From Clavibacter michiganensis (GTDB taxonomy: Bacteria; Actinomycetota; Actinomycetes; Actinomycetales; Microbacteriaceae), in assembly GCF_016907085.1 (NCBI RefSeq), contig NZ_JAFBBJ010000001.1, positions 434,001 to 498,000 of the forward strand: DNA of 64,000 nucleotides, given 5' to 3'. A program made the translations under genes and the position numbers. Below the pieces are notes generated by a model. That model was not told the DNA's origin. It did not search any database and saw nothing but the letters and a program-made list of their open reading frames with translations. Below, one piece after another: positions 53,003 to 60,703 of the stretch. The first letter of the stretch is position 1. Each line of letters opens with the position of its first letter.

Positions 53003-53090
53003 CACGGGAGTCCGGTGAGCCGGGCTGAGAGGAAGACACCCAGTCTTCGACCGTCGTACCTGATCTGGATCATGCCAGCGCAGGGAGGCT
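53003..53090 (+). promoter_or_regulatory. TPP (thi-box) riboswitch
   Basis: The aptamer shows both conserved halves: GGGCTGAGAGG near 53021-53032 and ACCTGATCTGGATCATGCCA at 53058-53077, followed by GCGCAGGGA. These are the pyrimidine- and pyrophosphate-binding arms of the thiamine pyrophosphate riboswitch. It controls the YkoE-D-C transporter genes downstream. See the separate hairpin entry for the likely output. Confidence 0.95.
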
Positions 53091-53104
53091 TCCATCTCGC
53101 ACCC

Positions 53105-53133
53105 GTGCCCTCTTCCACTCATCCGAAGGGCAC
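53105..53133 (+). promoter_or_regulatory. Possible ribosome-site-sequestering hairpin of the TPP riboswitch
   Basis: GTGCCCT (53105-53111) pairs exactly with AGGGCAC (53127-53133), which overlaps the only ribosome site candidate (AAGGG) before the ATG at 53139. No T-run follows, so control of translation rather than transcription is suggested. Confidence 0.55.
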
Positions 53134-53138
53134 GTCCA

Positions 53139-53792
53139 ATGACCGCATCACCCACGTCCACCGCATCCGCCTCGAGCGTCGACACCGGCGCCCGCACGCC
53201 CCGCTCGGGCCTCCGCGCCCGCTGGCGGGTCATCGACATCGTCGTCGCGAGCGTCCTCGGCGTCGCCTCCGGCCTCGTCTTCGTCATCTGGAACACGGCA
53301 TCCGTCCCCGTCGGCGGCTTCTTCGAGCCGCTGCTCCCCGGCCTCCAGGCGCTCGCGGGAGGCGGCTGGCTGTTCGCCGGCGTGCTCACCGGCATCGTGA
53401 TCCGCAAGCCCGGCGCCGCCCTCTACGGCGAGCTGCTCGCGGCGTTCGTCTCGATGCTCGTGGGCAACGTCTGGGGCGTCGGCACGCTGCTCTCCGGACT
53501 CACGCAGGGCCTCGGTGCCGAGCTCGTGCTCCTCGTCTTCCTGTACGCGAACTGGCGCGCCTACGTCGCCGTGCTCGCGGGCATGGGGGCGGGGCTCGGC
53601 ATGGCGATCACCGACCTCATCACCTACTACCCGGGATCCACCCCGCTGTTCGCGACGATCTACACGGTCGCGGCGCTCGTCTCGGGCGCGGTCGTCGCGG
53701 GGCTGCTCTCGTGGCTCGTCGCCCGGGCGCTCGCCCGCACCGGCGCGCTCGCGCGCTTCGCCTCGGGCCGCGACACCGCGGCCCGCGTCTGA
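53139..53792 (+). CDS. ykoE: ECF transporter substrate-binding (S) subunit, YkoE family
   Basis: This 217-residue integral membrane protein captures hydroxymethylpyrimidine or thiamine for an energy-coupling-factor transporter. After a basic start (SGLRARWRVIDIV), several helices follow, with the YkoE pattern VVASVLGVASGLVFVIWNT, LPGLQALAGGGWLFAGVL, VRK-like IRKPGAALYGELLAAFVSML and GNVWGVGTLLSGLTQGLGAE. The TPP riboswitch directly upstream supports a thiamine-precursor substrate. The ATG is followed by a Ser/Thr/Ala-rich N-terminus. It is two bases from the next gene. Confidence 0.92.
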   Translation: MTASPTSTASASSVDTGARTPRSGLRARWRVIDIVVASVLGVASGLVFVIWNTASVPVGGFFEPLLPGLQALAGGGWLFAGVLTGIVIRKPGAALYGELLAAFVSMLVGNVWGVGTLLSGLTQGLGAELVLLVFLYANWRAYVAVLAGMGAGLGMAITDLITYYPGSTPLFATIYTVAALVSGAVVAGLLSWLVARALARTGALARFASGRDTAARV

Positions 53793-53794
53793 CC

Positions 53795-55366
53795 GTGCGG
53801 CGGCCGGGCCGTCGACCGGCGGATGCCCGCGCGCCGCGCGCGTCGCGCGCGCCGCTCGCCGGGCCCGAGGCGGCGGCCGACGTCGCGGGCGGCGCATCCG
53901 TCCGGGCCGCCGGCTGGGGCTGGCGGCATGCCGGCCGGAGCGCCTGGGCGGTCCGCGACGTCGACCTCGTCGTCGAGCCGGGCGAGCGGGTCCTCCTGCT
54001 CGGCGCGTCCGGCGCGGGCAAGACCACGCTCATGCACGCCCTCGCCGGCGTCCTCGGCGACGACGACGAGGGGGAGAGCCGCGGGACGCTGCTCGTCGAC
54101 GGGCAGGATCCGGCCGCGCGCCGTGGTCGCGCCGGGCTCGTGCTGCAGGATCCGGACGCGCAGGTGATCCTGTCCCGCGTCGGCGACGACGTCGCGTTCG
54201 GCTGCGAGAACCTCGGCGTCCCGCGCGAGGAGATCTGGCTCCGCGTGCGCGATGCGCTCGACGCGGTGGGCCTCGACGCGGCCCTCGACCGGTCCACGAC
54301 CGCGCTCTCCGGCGGCCAGAAGCAGCGCCTCGCCCTCGCCGGCGTGCTCGCGATGCGGCCCGGGCTCCTGCTGCTCGACGAGCCGACCGCGAACCTCGAC
54401 CCCGAGGGCGTCGGCGAGGTCCGGCGCGCCGTCGAGTCCGTGGTCGAGCAGAGCGGGGCCACCCTGGTCGTCATCGAGCACCGGGTCGCCGTCTGGCAGG
54501 ACCTCGTCGACCGGGTCGTCGTGCTCGGGGCCGACGGCGGGATCCTGGCCGACGGCGCGCCCGACGACGTCCTCCGCGACCAGGGCGCGTCCCTCGCGGC
54601 CGCGGGCGTCTGGGTGCCGGGCCGCGAGCCGGCCGCGCCGGTGCGCGAACGAGCCGAACCCGCGGCGCTCCTCCGTGCGGACGGCCTCGCCGTCGGGCGG
54701 GGCGGCGCGCGCGGCACCGCGGTGGCGGACCGCGTCGGCGTCACGCTCGCCTCGGGTCGCGTGACCGCCCTCACCGGACCGAACGGCGGCGGCAAGAGCA
54801 CGCTCGCGCTCACGCTCGGGGGCCTCCTGCCCGCGCTGTCCGGCCGGGTCGTCGCGGAGGCGGGCCTGGCCGACGGCCTCGGCGCGGATCCCGCCGCCTG
54901 GCGCTCGCGCGAGCTCGCGGCGCGCATCGGCACCGTCTTCCAGGACCCGGAGCACCAGTTCCTCGCCGGCACGGTGCGCGCCGAGCTCGAGGTCGGCCCA
55001 CGCGCCGTGGGCATGGATCCCGCCGACGCCGCCCGCCGCGTCGACGAGCTGCTCGCGCGCCTGCGCCTCGACGGCCTCGCGCAGGCGAACCCCTTCACCC
55101 TCTCGGGCGGCGAGAAGCGGCGCCTCTCCGTGGCGACCGCCCTCGCGACCGCGCCGCGTCTGCTCGTCCTCGACGAGCCGACGTTCGGGCAGGACGCCCG
55201 CACCTGGGCCGAGCTCGTCGCGCTCCTCGCCGACCTCGTCGACCGCGAGGGCGTCGGCGTCCTCGCCGTCACCCACGACGCCGACCTCGTGCGCGCGCTG
55301 GCGGACGACGTCCTCCGTCTCGACGCCGTCCCGGGCTCGGCTGCGCGACTGGAGGTCGTGCGATGA
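53795..55366 (+). CDS. ykoD: ECF transporter duplicated ATPase, YkoD-like
   Basis: This 523-residue protein has two fused ABC ATPase domains. The first has LLGASGAGKTTLMHA, TTALSGGQKQRLALAGVLA and LLLLDEPTANLDPEG; the second has LTGPNGGGKSTLALTLG, FQDPEHQFLAGTVRAELEVG, TLSGGEKRRLSVATALA and LVLDEPTFGQDARTW. It powers transport with the YkoE and YkoC subunits at the cytoplasmic face. The GTG start at 53795 (VRRPGRRPADAR) is likely but uncertain, as the first 35 residues are low-complexity. It overlaps the T-subunit gene (ATGA). Confidence 0.92.
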   Translation: MRRPGRRPADARAPRASRAPLAGPEAAADVAGGASVRAAGWGWRHAGRSAWAVRDVDLVVEPGERVLLLGASGAGKTTLMHALAGVLGDDDEGESRGTLLVDGQDPAARRGRAGLVLQDPDAQVILSRVGDDVAFGCENLGVPREEIWLRVRDALDAVGLDAALDRSTTALSGGQKQRLALAGVLAMRPGLLLLDEPTANLDPEGVGEVRRAVESVVEQSGATLVVIEHRVAVWQDLVDRVVVLGADGGILADGAPDDVLRDQGASLAAAGVWVPGREPAAPVRERAEPAALLRADGLAVGRGGARGTAVADRVGVTLASGRVTALTGPNGGGKSTLALTLGGLLPALSGRVVAEAGLADGLGADPAAWRSRELAARIGTVFQDPEHQFLAGTVRAELEVGPRAVGMDPADAARRVDELLARLRLDGLAQANPFTLSGGEKRRLSVATALATAPRLLVLDEPTFGQDARTWAELVALLADLVDREGVGVLAVTHDADLVRALADDVLRLDAVPGSAARLEVVR

Positions 55367-56157
55367 GCGCCGCGCCGTCCGCCGTCGTGCCCGCCGCCCG
55401 CGCCACCGGGCTCGCCGCCGTCAACCCCGTGGCCCGCCTCGCGGCCGCCCTCGTGCTGACGCTCGTGCTCGTGCTGAGCCTCGACGTCGTGTCCGCGGGT
55501 GCGGCGCTCGCGCTCGAGCTGCTGCTCCTGCCCGTCGCGGGGATCCGTCCGCGGGCGTTCCTCGTCCGGGGCATCCCCATCTGGATCGCGGCGCCCGGCG
55601 CCGGCCTCACGATCCTGCTCTACGGCCGCACGTCCGGCGACGTGTACGCCCAGTTCCTGCTCGTCGTCGTCAGCGAGGGGTCCGTGCTGCTCGCGGTCGC
55701 GACGACGCTGCGCGTGCTGGCCATCGGCGTCGCCTCCCTCGTCCTGTTCTCGAACGTGGATCCCACGGACCTCGCCGACGGCCTCGCCCAGGTCTGGCGC
55801 CTGCCGTCCCGCTTCGTCCTCGGGGCGCTCGCGGGCGTCCGGCTCGTCGGCCTGCTCCTCGACGACTGGCGCTCGCTCGAGCTGGCCCGCCGCGCGCGCG
55901 GCGTCGCCGACCGCGGCCGGATCCGGCGGTTCGCCGGCCAGGCCTTCGCGCTCCTCGTGCTCTCGATCCGGCGCGGCAGCAAGCTGGCCACCGCGATGGA
56001 GGCGCGCGGCTTCGGCGGCGCCACCGCGCGCACGTGGGCCCGGCCCAGCGTCGTCGGTCGCCGCGAGGCGCTCGTCGTCGTCGTCGCGGTGCTCGTCCCC
56101 GCCTGCGCGGTGTCGGCGGCCGTCGTCGCCGGGACGTGGGACTTCGTTGCGGCCTGA
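55363..56157 (+). CDS. ykoC: ECF transporter transmembrane (T) subunit, YkoC-like
   Basis: This 264-residue membrane protein (CbiQ/EcfT family) couples the ATPases to the S subunit. Early helices are LAAALVLTLVLVLSLDVV and ALALELLLLPVAGI. The Ala-Arg coupling motifs lie in SLELARRARGVADRGRI and ATAMEARGFGG, as expected for EcfT. Its ATG overlaps the ATPase stop. The gene's 3' end overlaps the next gene by about ten bases. Confidence 0.93.
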   Translation: MSAAPSAVVPAARATGLAAVNPVARLAAALVLTLVLVLSLDVVSAGAALALELLLLPVAGIRPRAFLVRGIPIWIAAPGAGLTILLYGRTSGDVYAQFLLVVVSEGSVLLAVATTLRVLAIGVASLVLFSNVDPTDLADGLAQVWRLPSRFVLGALAGVRLVGLLLDDWRSLELARRARGVADRGRIRRFAGQAFALLVLSIRRGSKLATAMEARGFGGATARTWARPSVVGRREALVVVVAVLVPACAVSAAVVAGTWDFVAA

Positions 56158-56695
56158 TGCGGGGGAGCGGCGCCCGGCGCTGGTCCTCGTCGACGGGCCA
56201 TCGGGCTCCGGCAAGTCGACCCTCGCGGACGCCCTCGTGCGCGATGGCGACCCGGACGCGGGGCTGCCGCCGGGAGCGCAGCTCCTGCGGCTCGACGACG
56301 TCTACCCCGGCTGGGACGGCCTCGAGGCGGCGTCCCGGCACCTCGAGCGCCTCGTCCTCGCCGAGATGCGCCCGGGCGGCGCCCCGCGGTGGCGCCGCTG
56401 GGACTGGGTCGCCGACGCGCCCGCCGAGTGGCACGACGTGGATCCCGCGCGCCCGCTCGTGGTCGAGGGCTGCGGATCCCTGACCCGGGTCGCCGCGCGC
56501 CTCGCCACCCGCCGCATCTGGGTGGAGGCCGACGACGCCGTGCGCCGGGCCCGCGCCATCGCCCGCGACGGCGAGTCCTTCGCCGTGGAGTGGGAGCGCT
56601 GGGACGCGCAGTGGCGCGCGCACGTCGCCCGCGAGGATCCGCGGGCCCTGGCCGACGTCGTCGTCCGCACGGACGCCGTCGCGGCGGCCGGGTAG
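56147..56695 (+). CDS. P-loop kinase-like ATP-binding protein
   Basis: This 182-residue protein has a Walker A motif in VLVDGPSGSGKSTLADALV, a conserved Asp pair LLRLDDVYPGWDGLE, and LVVEGCGSLTRVAARLATRRIWVEA followed by RRARAIARDGESF, which resemble uridine-kinase- or adenylate-kinase-like folds. Its position at the end of a thiamine-precursor transport operon suggests phosphorylation of an imported compound, but this is inference. The start is uncertain: a TTG at 56147 overlapping the transporter gene is the best option. Its TAG stop forms part of the next gene's -10 box. Confidence 0.75.
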   Translation: MRPDAGERRPALVLVDGPSGSGKSTLADALVRDGDPDAGLPPGAQLLRLDDVYPGWDGLEAASRHLERLVLAEMRPGGAPRWRRWDWVADAPAEWHDVDPARPLVVEGCGSLTRVAARLATRRIWVEADDAVRRARAIARDGESFAVEWERWDAQWRAHVAREDPRALADVVVRTDAVAAAG

Positions 56696-56698
56696 CCT
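56693..56698 (+). promoter_or_regulatory. -10 box TAGCCT that includes the kinase stop codon
   Basis: The kinase-like gene's TAG stop (56693-56695) starts TAGCCT, followed by GAGGCC and the ATG at 56705. Confidence 0.5.
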
Positions 56699-56704
56699 GA
56701 GGCC

Positions 56705-56977
56705 ATGACCGATTCCGCACCGTCCGACGTCCGCTACCTCGCCGTCTTCGCCGACGGCCCCCTCGAGGGCACCACCGAGACCCGCGTCCTCGTCGACGGC
56801 GAGCACGACGAGACCATCAGCACCATGTCGGCCGTGGAGGGCAAGGAGTCGCTCTTCCAGTACCGCGCCGGCGAGGTGTCCGAGGTCGCGGGCGAGCAGC
56901 GCGTCACCTACTCGTACGTGGCGGACGGCAGCGACGACGTCCTCGGCGAGGGCGACGACGAGTCCCTCGAGCTCTGA
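56705..56977 (+). CDS. Hypothetical acidic protein, 90 aa
   Basis: This is a small soluble acidic protein: MTDSAPSDVRYLAVFADGPL, ETRVLVDGEHDETISTMSAVE, then FQYRAGEVSEVAGEQRVTYSYV and an acidic tail DDVLGEGDDESLEL. The strand-rich pattern suggests a compact beta fold. I do not recognise a family. A leaderless start is implied by the -10 box six bases upstream. Confidence 0.72.
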   Translation: MTDSAPSDVRYLAVFADGPLEGTTETRVLVDGEHDETISTMSAVEGKESLFQYRAGEVSEVAGEQRVTYSYVADGSDDVLGEGDDESLEL

Positions 56978-57067
56978 TCCCCGGCGCGCCCGGCGCCTGA
57001 GCGCCCCTCCACGACCCCGGCCCGCCACGCGGCTGCCGGGGTCGTCGTGCGTCCGGCCGCTCGGGCC

Positions 57068-57418
57068 TCAGGCCCAGCCGAGCTCGTGCAGCCGGTCGTC
57101 GTCGATGCCGTGGAAGTGCGCGATCTCGTGCACGAGCGTGACGTGGACGAGGTCCCGCAGCGCGTCCATGTCCTCCGCCTCGTGCAGGTGCGGCTCGCGG
57201 TAGACGACGATCCGGTCCGGCATCTCGCCGAAGCCGTACTGCCCGCGCTCGGTCATGGCGACGCCGTCGTAGAGGCCGAGCAGGTCGAGCGACCCGTCCT
57301 CGGGCCGGTCCTCCACCACGAACACGACGTTGTCGAGGCCGTCCACCATCTCGTCCGGCAGCTCGTCGAGCTCGTCGACCACCAGTCGCTCGAAGTCGTC
57401 GGGGTCGAGGTGCAGCAC
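57068..57418 (-). CDS. Metallopeptidase family protein (zincin, PF06262-like)
   Basis: This is a 116-residue minimal zinc peptidase-like protein with the motif VTLVHEIAHFHGIDDDRLHELGW (HExxH with a downstream Asp). The N-terminus LHLDPDDFERLVVDELDELPDE and the strand RIVVYREPHLHEAED match the small zincin family common in actinobacteria. Activity and substrate are unproven. It has a GTG start and GAGG upstream. Confidence 0.9.
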   Translation of the reverse strand: MLHLDPDDFERLVVDELDELPDEMVDGLDNVVFVVEDRPEDGSLDLLGLYDGVAMTERGQYGFGEMPDRIVVYREPHLHEAEDMDALRDLVHVTLVHEIAHFHGIDDDRLHELGWA

Positions 57419-57467
57419 GGATCCAGCCTCGCACAGGCGACGGGCGTCGGAGACGCCCGGGAAATGC

Positions 57468-57503
57468 GGAAGGGCCGGGACCCTCTCGGATCCCGGCCCT
57501 TCC
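57468..57503 (-). terminator. Hairpin terminator after tRNA-His
   Basis: GGAAGGGCCGGGA and TCCCGGCCCTTCC (57468-57480 with 57491-57503) form a 13-bp stem just past the 3' end of the tRNA on the minus strand. A smaller stem, GGGCGTC-GGA-GACGCCC, follows. Confidence 0.7.
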
Positions 57504-57509
57504 CGATGG

Positions 57510-57583
57510 GGTGGACGACGGGGCTCGAACCCGCGACTTCCGGCTCCACAAGCCAGCGCTCTGCCAACTGAGCTACGCCCACC
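57510..57583 (-). tRNA. tRNA-His (anticodon GTG)
   Basis: Read on the minus strand, the acceptor GTGGGCG pairs with CGTCCAC, with an extra 5' G (position -1) facing the C discriminator, as is special to tRNA-His. The D arm is GCTCAGTTGGCAGAGC, the anticodon arm CTGGC-TTGTGGA-GCCGG, and the T arm GCGGG-TTCGAGC-CCCGT. CCA is not encoded. Confidence 0.96.
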
Positions 57584-57625
57584 ATGCGGCCGATCCCGCT
57601 CTCGCGGACGGCCATGACGAGGATA

Positions 57626-58246
57626 CTACAGCCGCGGGGCCCAGGCGGACGTCACGTCCGCGGAGATGGCCTGCACGTCCTCGGTCGCGGGTCCCGGCGC
57701 CGGCACGAAGGCCGCGCGGCGGTAGTACTCGAGCTCCCGGATCGACTCGAGGATGTCCGCGAGGGCCCGGTGTCCGCCGTTCTTCGCGGGGGAGTTGAAG
57801 TAGATCCGGGGGAACCACTCCTTCGCCAGCACCTTGATGGAGGAGACGTCGACGCTGCGGTAGTGGAGATGCGCGTCCACGCGGGGCATGTACTTCGCGA
57901 GGAACGCGCGGTCGGTGCCGATCGTGTTGCCCGCGATGGGCGCCTTGCCGCCGTTGGGCACGTGCTGCAGCAGGTACTCCAGCACCGCGAACTCCGCGTC
58001 GGCGAGGCTGACGCCGGCGGGGATCTCGTCGAGCAGCCCCGAGGACCGGTGCATGTCGGTGACGAAATCGCCCATGTTGGCGAGCGCCGCGGGGTCGGGG
58101 TTGATGACGATCGTGAAGCCGTCGTCCACGGGCACGAGGTCGAAGTCGGTGACGACCACCGCGACCTCCACCAGCTCGTCGATCGCGAGGTCGAGCCCCG
58201 TCATCTCGCAGTCGATCCACACCAGCCGGTCCGCGTTGTTGCCCAT
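57626..58246 (-). CDS. orn: Oligoribonuclease
   Basis: Orn degrades 2-5-nucleotide RNAs, including the cyclic-di-GMP product pGpG. The 206-residue DEDDh exonuclease has LVWIDCEMTGLDLAIDELVE (Asp, Glu), IAGNTIGTDRAFLAKYMP (Asp) and the final HRALADILESIRELEYYR (His, Asp). The length is normal. The ATG is six bases after TAGGAT. Confidence 0.97.
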   Translation of the reverse strand: MGNNADRLVWIDCEMTGLDLAIDELVEVAVVVTDFDLVPVDDGFTIVINPDPAALANMGDFVTDMHRSSGLLDEIPAGVSLADAEFAVLEYLLQHVPNGGKAPIAGNTIGTDRAFLAKYMPRVDAHLHYRSVDVSSIKVLAKEWFPRIYFNSPAKNGGHRALADILESIRELEYYRRAAFVPAPGPATEDVQAISADVTSAWAPRL

Positions 58247-58252
58247 CCCCCG

Positions 58253-58258
58253 ATCCTA
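58253..58258 (-). promoter_or_regulatory. -10 box TAGGAT, leaderless orn promoter
   Basis: On the minus strand TAGGAT plus CGGGGG precedes the ATG at 58246. Confidence 0.55.
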
Positions 58259-58290
58259 TCGGCGGGCCCGGGCCGCCCCGATGCGCCGCC

Positions 58291-58296
58291 TACCAT
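58291..58296 (+). promoter_or_regulatory. -10 box TACCAT, leaderless promoter
   Basis: TACCAT plus GGGGGA precedes the GTG at 58303. Confidence 0.55.
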
Positions 58297-58302
58297 GGGG
58301 GA

Positions 58303-58518
58303 GTGATCACCCTCCTCGCCGTCCTCCTCATCGTCAACGGCGTCTGGAACGTCGTCGTCTGGCCGCAGTTCCTCAAGCGCGTGGCGAAGGATCCCCGCGC
58401 CCGCGCCGCCGACGGGTCCCGCACGCCCTTCTTCACCGTGCACCTCGTGCTGGTGTCGGTCTCGCTCCTCCTGGCCCTCGTCTCGATCATCGCCGCCGTC
58501 GCGGCGTTCGCCTCCTGA
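58303..58518 (+). CDS. Small membrane protein, SCO4848 family
   Basis: This 71-residue protein has two predicted membrane helices: [20 protein letters not shown] and [20 protein letters not shown], joined by a charged loop [15 protein letters not shown]. The layout and the FxxxLxxxxxVNGVWN pattern fit the small actinobacterial SCO4848 family, whose role is unknown. The GTG start is leaderless by -10 position. Confidence 0.8.
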   Translation: MITLLAVLLIVNGVWNVVVWPQFLKRVAKDPRARAADGSRTPFFTVHLVLVSVSLLLALVSIIAAVAAFAS

Positions 58519-58550
58519 TCCCGGGAGAGGGCGGGCCGGCGGGGGACTCC

Positions 58551-58883
58551 GTGCCCGCGGGATCCGAGGGCGTGCGCGTCCTCCTGTTCTCCTCGCTCTT
58601 CTGCGTGCCGTGCCAGGCCACCCGGCGCACGCTCGAGGAGGTGCAGCGGCTGCTGCCCTGGCTCCCGGTGGAGGAGCTCGACGTCGCGGCCCACCCCGAC
58701 CTGGCCGAGGCGGAGCGCATCCGGTCGACGCCGACGATCGTCGTGCGCGCCGGGGACCGCGAGGTGCTCCGCGCGGAGGGCGTGCCGACCGCGCCCCAGG
58801 TGCTGCAGGCGGTCGTGCGGGCCATGGACGGCACGGCCCCCGCCGGACCGGCGGTCTCCTCGGGGCGCCCGGATCCCGCGTAG
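58551..58883 (+). CDS. Thioredoxin-like thiol reductase
   Basis: This is a short thioredoxin-fold protein of about 110 residues with an active-site-like CVPC ([20 protein letters not shown]) and the cis-proline region [22 protein letters not shown]. No signal peptide is seen, so it should be cytoplasmic. Two GTG starts are possible (58551 and 58572); the first has GGGGGA at a good distance. It may share a transcript with the small membrane protein upstream. Confidence 0.82.
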   Translation: MPAGSEGVRVLLFSSLFCVPCQATRRTLEEVQRLLPWLPVEELDVAAHPDLAEAERIRSTPTIVVRAGDREVLRAEGVPTAPQVLQAVVRAMDGTAPAGPAVSSGRPDPA

Positions 58884-58889
58884 TACCCT
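58884..58889 (+). promoter_or_regulatory. -10 box TACCCT, tRNA-Arg promoter
   Basis: TACCCT immediately follows the thioredoxin stop codon, and its spacing puts the transcript start close to the tRNA 5' end at 58898. Confidence 0.5.
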
Positions 58890-58897
58890 CGTCACGA

Positions 58898-58970
58898 CCC
58901 CCTGTAGCTCAATGGATAGAGCATCGGCCTTCTAATCCGACGGTTGCGCGTTCGAGTCGCGCCGGGGGGA
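58898..58970 (+). tRNA. tRNA-Arg (anticodon TCT)
   Basis: Acceptor CCCCCTG pairs with CGGGGGG (one G-T pair) and the discriminator is A. The D arm is GCTCAATGGATAGAGC, the anticodon arm TCGGC-CTTCTAA-TCCGA and the T arm GCGCG-TTCGAGT-CGCGC. The pair next to the anticodon loop (31-39) is a C-T mismatch. CCA is not encoded. Confidence 0.95.
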
Positions 58971-58998
58971 CCGACTGTCGGACGCGCGGGATCGGCCG

Positions 58999-59004
58999 TA
59001 GATT
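58999..59004 (+). promoter_or_regulatory. -10 box TAGATT, leaderless nadE promoter
   Basis: TAGATT plus TGGGCAC precedes the ATG at 59012. Confidence 0.55.
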
Positions 59005-59011
59005 TGGGCAC

Positions 59012-59833
59012 ATGCGCGACATCCAGTCACAGATCATCGCCGCCCTCGAGGTGCGTCCGACCATCGATCCCGCCGACGAGGTCCGGAAGCGCGTCGACTT
59101 CCTCAAGGCCTACCTCCGGTCCACCGGCGCCGAGGGCTTCGTCCTCGGCGTGAGCGGCGGGCAGGACTCGTCCCTGGCCGGGCGACTCGCCCAGCTCGCG
59201 ATCGAGGAGCTCGCCGCGGAGGGGCTCCTCGCCGAGTTCATCGCCGTGCGCCTGCCGTACGGCGTGCAGGCGGACGAGGAGGACGCGCAGCTCGCGCTCT
59301 CCTTCATCCAGCCGAAGTCGAGCGTCGTCTTCGACATCAAGCGCGCGGTCGACGGCTTCCAGGCGGAGTACGCCGACGCCGCCGGGCACGCGATGACGGA
59401 CTTCACCAAGGGCAACGTCAAGGCGCGCTCGCGCATGGTCGCCCAGTACGCGCTGGCCGGGCAGGCCCGCCTGCTGGTGATCGGCACCGACCACGCGGCC
59501 GAGGCCGTCACGGGCTTCTTCACGAAGTACGGCGACGGCGGAGCGGACGTGCTGCCGCTGACGGGTCTCACGAAGCGCCAGGGCCGGGCGCTGCTCGAGC
59601 ACCTGGGCGCCCCCGAGCGGCTGTACCTCAAGGCCCCCACCGCGGACCTCCTCGACGACACCCCCGGCCAGACCGACGAGGCCAACCTCGGTCTCACCTA
59701 CGCCGACATCGACGACTTCCTCGAGGGACGGGACGTCGCCGACGAGGTGGCCGAGGCGATCGAGGCGCGATACCGGAGCACGGAGCACAAGCGGCGCGTG
59801 CCCGCCAGCATGTTCGACGACTGGTGGAAGTGA
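59012..59833 (+). CDS. nadE: Ammonia-dependent NAD+ synthetase
   Basis: NadE performs the last step of NAD synthesis, amidating the nicotinate form. The 273-residue chain is the short type without a glutaminase domain, so it uses ammonia. Motifs are the P-loop [56 protein letters not shown] and [16 protein letters not shown]. The ATG is seven bases after TAGATT. A 23-bp perfect hairpin follows the stop. Confidence 0.97.
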   Translation: MRDIQSQIIAALEVRPTIDPADEVRKRVDFLKAYLRSTGAEGFVLGVSGGQDSSLAGRLAQLAIEELAAEGLLAEFIAVRLPYGVQADEEDAQLALSFIQPKSSVVFDIKRAVDGFQAEYADAAGHAMTDFTKGNVKARSRMVAQYALAGQARLLVIGTDHAAEAVTGFFTKYGDGGADVLPLTGLTKRQGRALLEHLGAPERLYLKAPTADLLDDTPGQTDEANLGLTYADIDDFLEGRDVADEVAEAIEARYRSTEHKRRVPASMFDDWWK

Positions 59834-59847
59834 TCCCCGCCTGACCC

Positions 59848-59895
59848 ACGTGACGACGCCCCGCACCTCGGTCGAGGTGCGGGGCGTCGTCACGT
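59848..59895. terminator. Perfect 23-bp inverted repeat, bidirectional terminator
   Basis: The arm 59848-59870 is the exact reverse complement of 59873-59895, with only GT between them. It lies between the convergent stops of nadE and the membrane protein at 59910. This is the longest perfect palindrome I found in the window. Confidence 0.85.
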
Positions 59896-59909
59896 GTCGG
59901 AGAGGGCGA

Positions 59910-60620
59910 TCAGCGCCGCTCGGCCTCCGCGGCGCGCGAGTTCGCGGCGGACGACGAGGGAACGGGCGGGCTGTACTGCTCGTCCGGTGACTCGACGCGG
60001 CGCTCCGCGGCGGGCTGGTCGTCGGATCCGCTGCGCCACGGCACCGGGACGGGAGCGACGGCGGTCGCCTCGTCCGGGCGGGCCTGCGGCCTGCTCGCGG
60101 CGGCCGTGTCGGTGGCCGGCTGGTCGTCCTCGAACTGCCAGCGGGAGATGTCGCCCTGGAAGATCTTGCGAGCGCGACCGGGGTGGTGCTGCCACTCGAC
60201 CATGCGGTCGCGGAACTCGGCCAGCTGCGCGTCGAACTGGAAGCCGAAGCTGCCGCTGCCGCGCTTGAACTCGGTGATCTCGTGGGCCGCCCAGGTGGCG
60301 GCGGTCGCCGCGCCCTTGACCGGCAGGAGGCGGATCCGGATGTCGGCCTCGCCCGCGGCGCGGTCGGCGAGCACGCGCTCCTGCGCCGTGAGGCCGTCCC
60401 ACACCGAGGCCTGGCGCGCCGCGTCGACGAGCACGCCGATGGCGGCCGCCTTCACCTCGCGGTCGTGCCGGGTGAGGATCCGCTGCGTGGCACCGCGTGC
60501 GATGAACGCCGCGAGTACGCCGGCCACCACGATGGCGACGAAGGGGACGACGACGCCGGAGAGGAGCTGCGTGCCCCGCTCGGACGCGAGGGCATCGAGG
60601 AGATCATTCCACCACTGCAT
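59910..60620 (-). CDS. Hypothetical single-pass membrane protein, 236 aa
   Basis: The N-terminus has one membrane helix (LLSGVVVPFVAIVVAGVLAAFIA), followed by a helical cytoplasmic domain (RHDREVKAAAIGVLVDAARQ, WAAHEITEFKRGSGSFGFQF, RDRMVEWQHHPGRARKIFQG). The last 75 residues are Pro/Ala/Ser/Glu-rich and disordered. I do not recognise the function. The ATG is six bases after TACGGT. Confidence 0.78.
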   Translation of the reverse strand: MQWWNDLLDALASERGTQLLSGVVVPFVAIVVAGVLAAFIARGATQRILTRHDREVKAAAIGVLVDAARQASVWDGLTAQERVLADRAAGEADIRIRLLPVKGAATAATWAAHEITEFKRGSGSFGFQFDAQLAEFRDRMVEWQHHPGRARKIFQGDISRWQFEDDQPATDTAAASRPQARPDEATAVAPVPVPWRSGSDDQPAAERRVESPDEQYSPPVPSSSAANSRAAEAERR

Positions 60621-60626
60621 GCGGCG

Positions 60627-60632
60627 ACCGTA
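60627..60632 (-). promoter_or_regulatory. -10 box TACGGT, leaderless promoter
   Basis: On the minus strand TACGGT plus CGCCGC precedes the ATG at 60620. Confidence 0.55.
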
Positions 60633-60703
60633 CCCCGGGCATCGGGCGCGATCCGGGAGGTCGCGCGGGCGCGTCGCGACGCCCGCTCAGGGGTGGCCGC
60701 CGG

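Noticed and set aside
58898..58970. C-T mismatch in the anticodon stem of tRNA-Arg as a sign of a pseudogene
   Set aside because: All other stems and conserved bases are intact, and a weak 31-39 pair is tolerated in tRNAs of this type.
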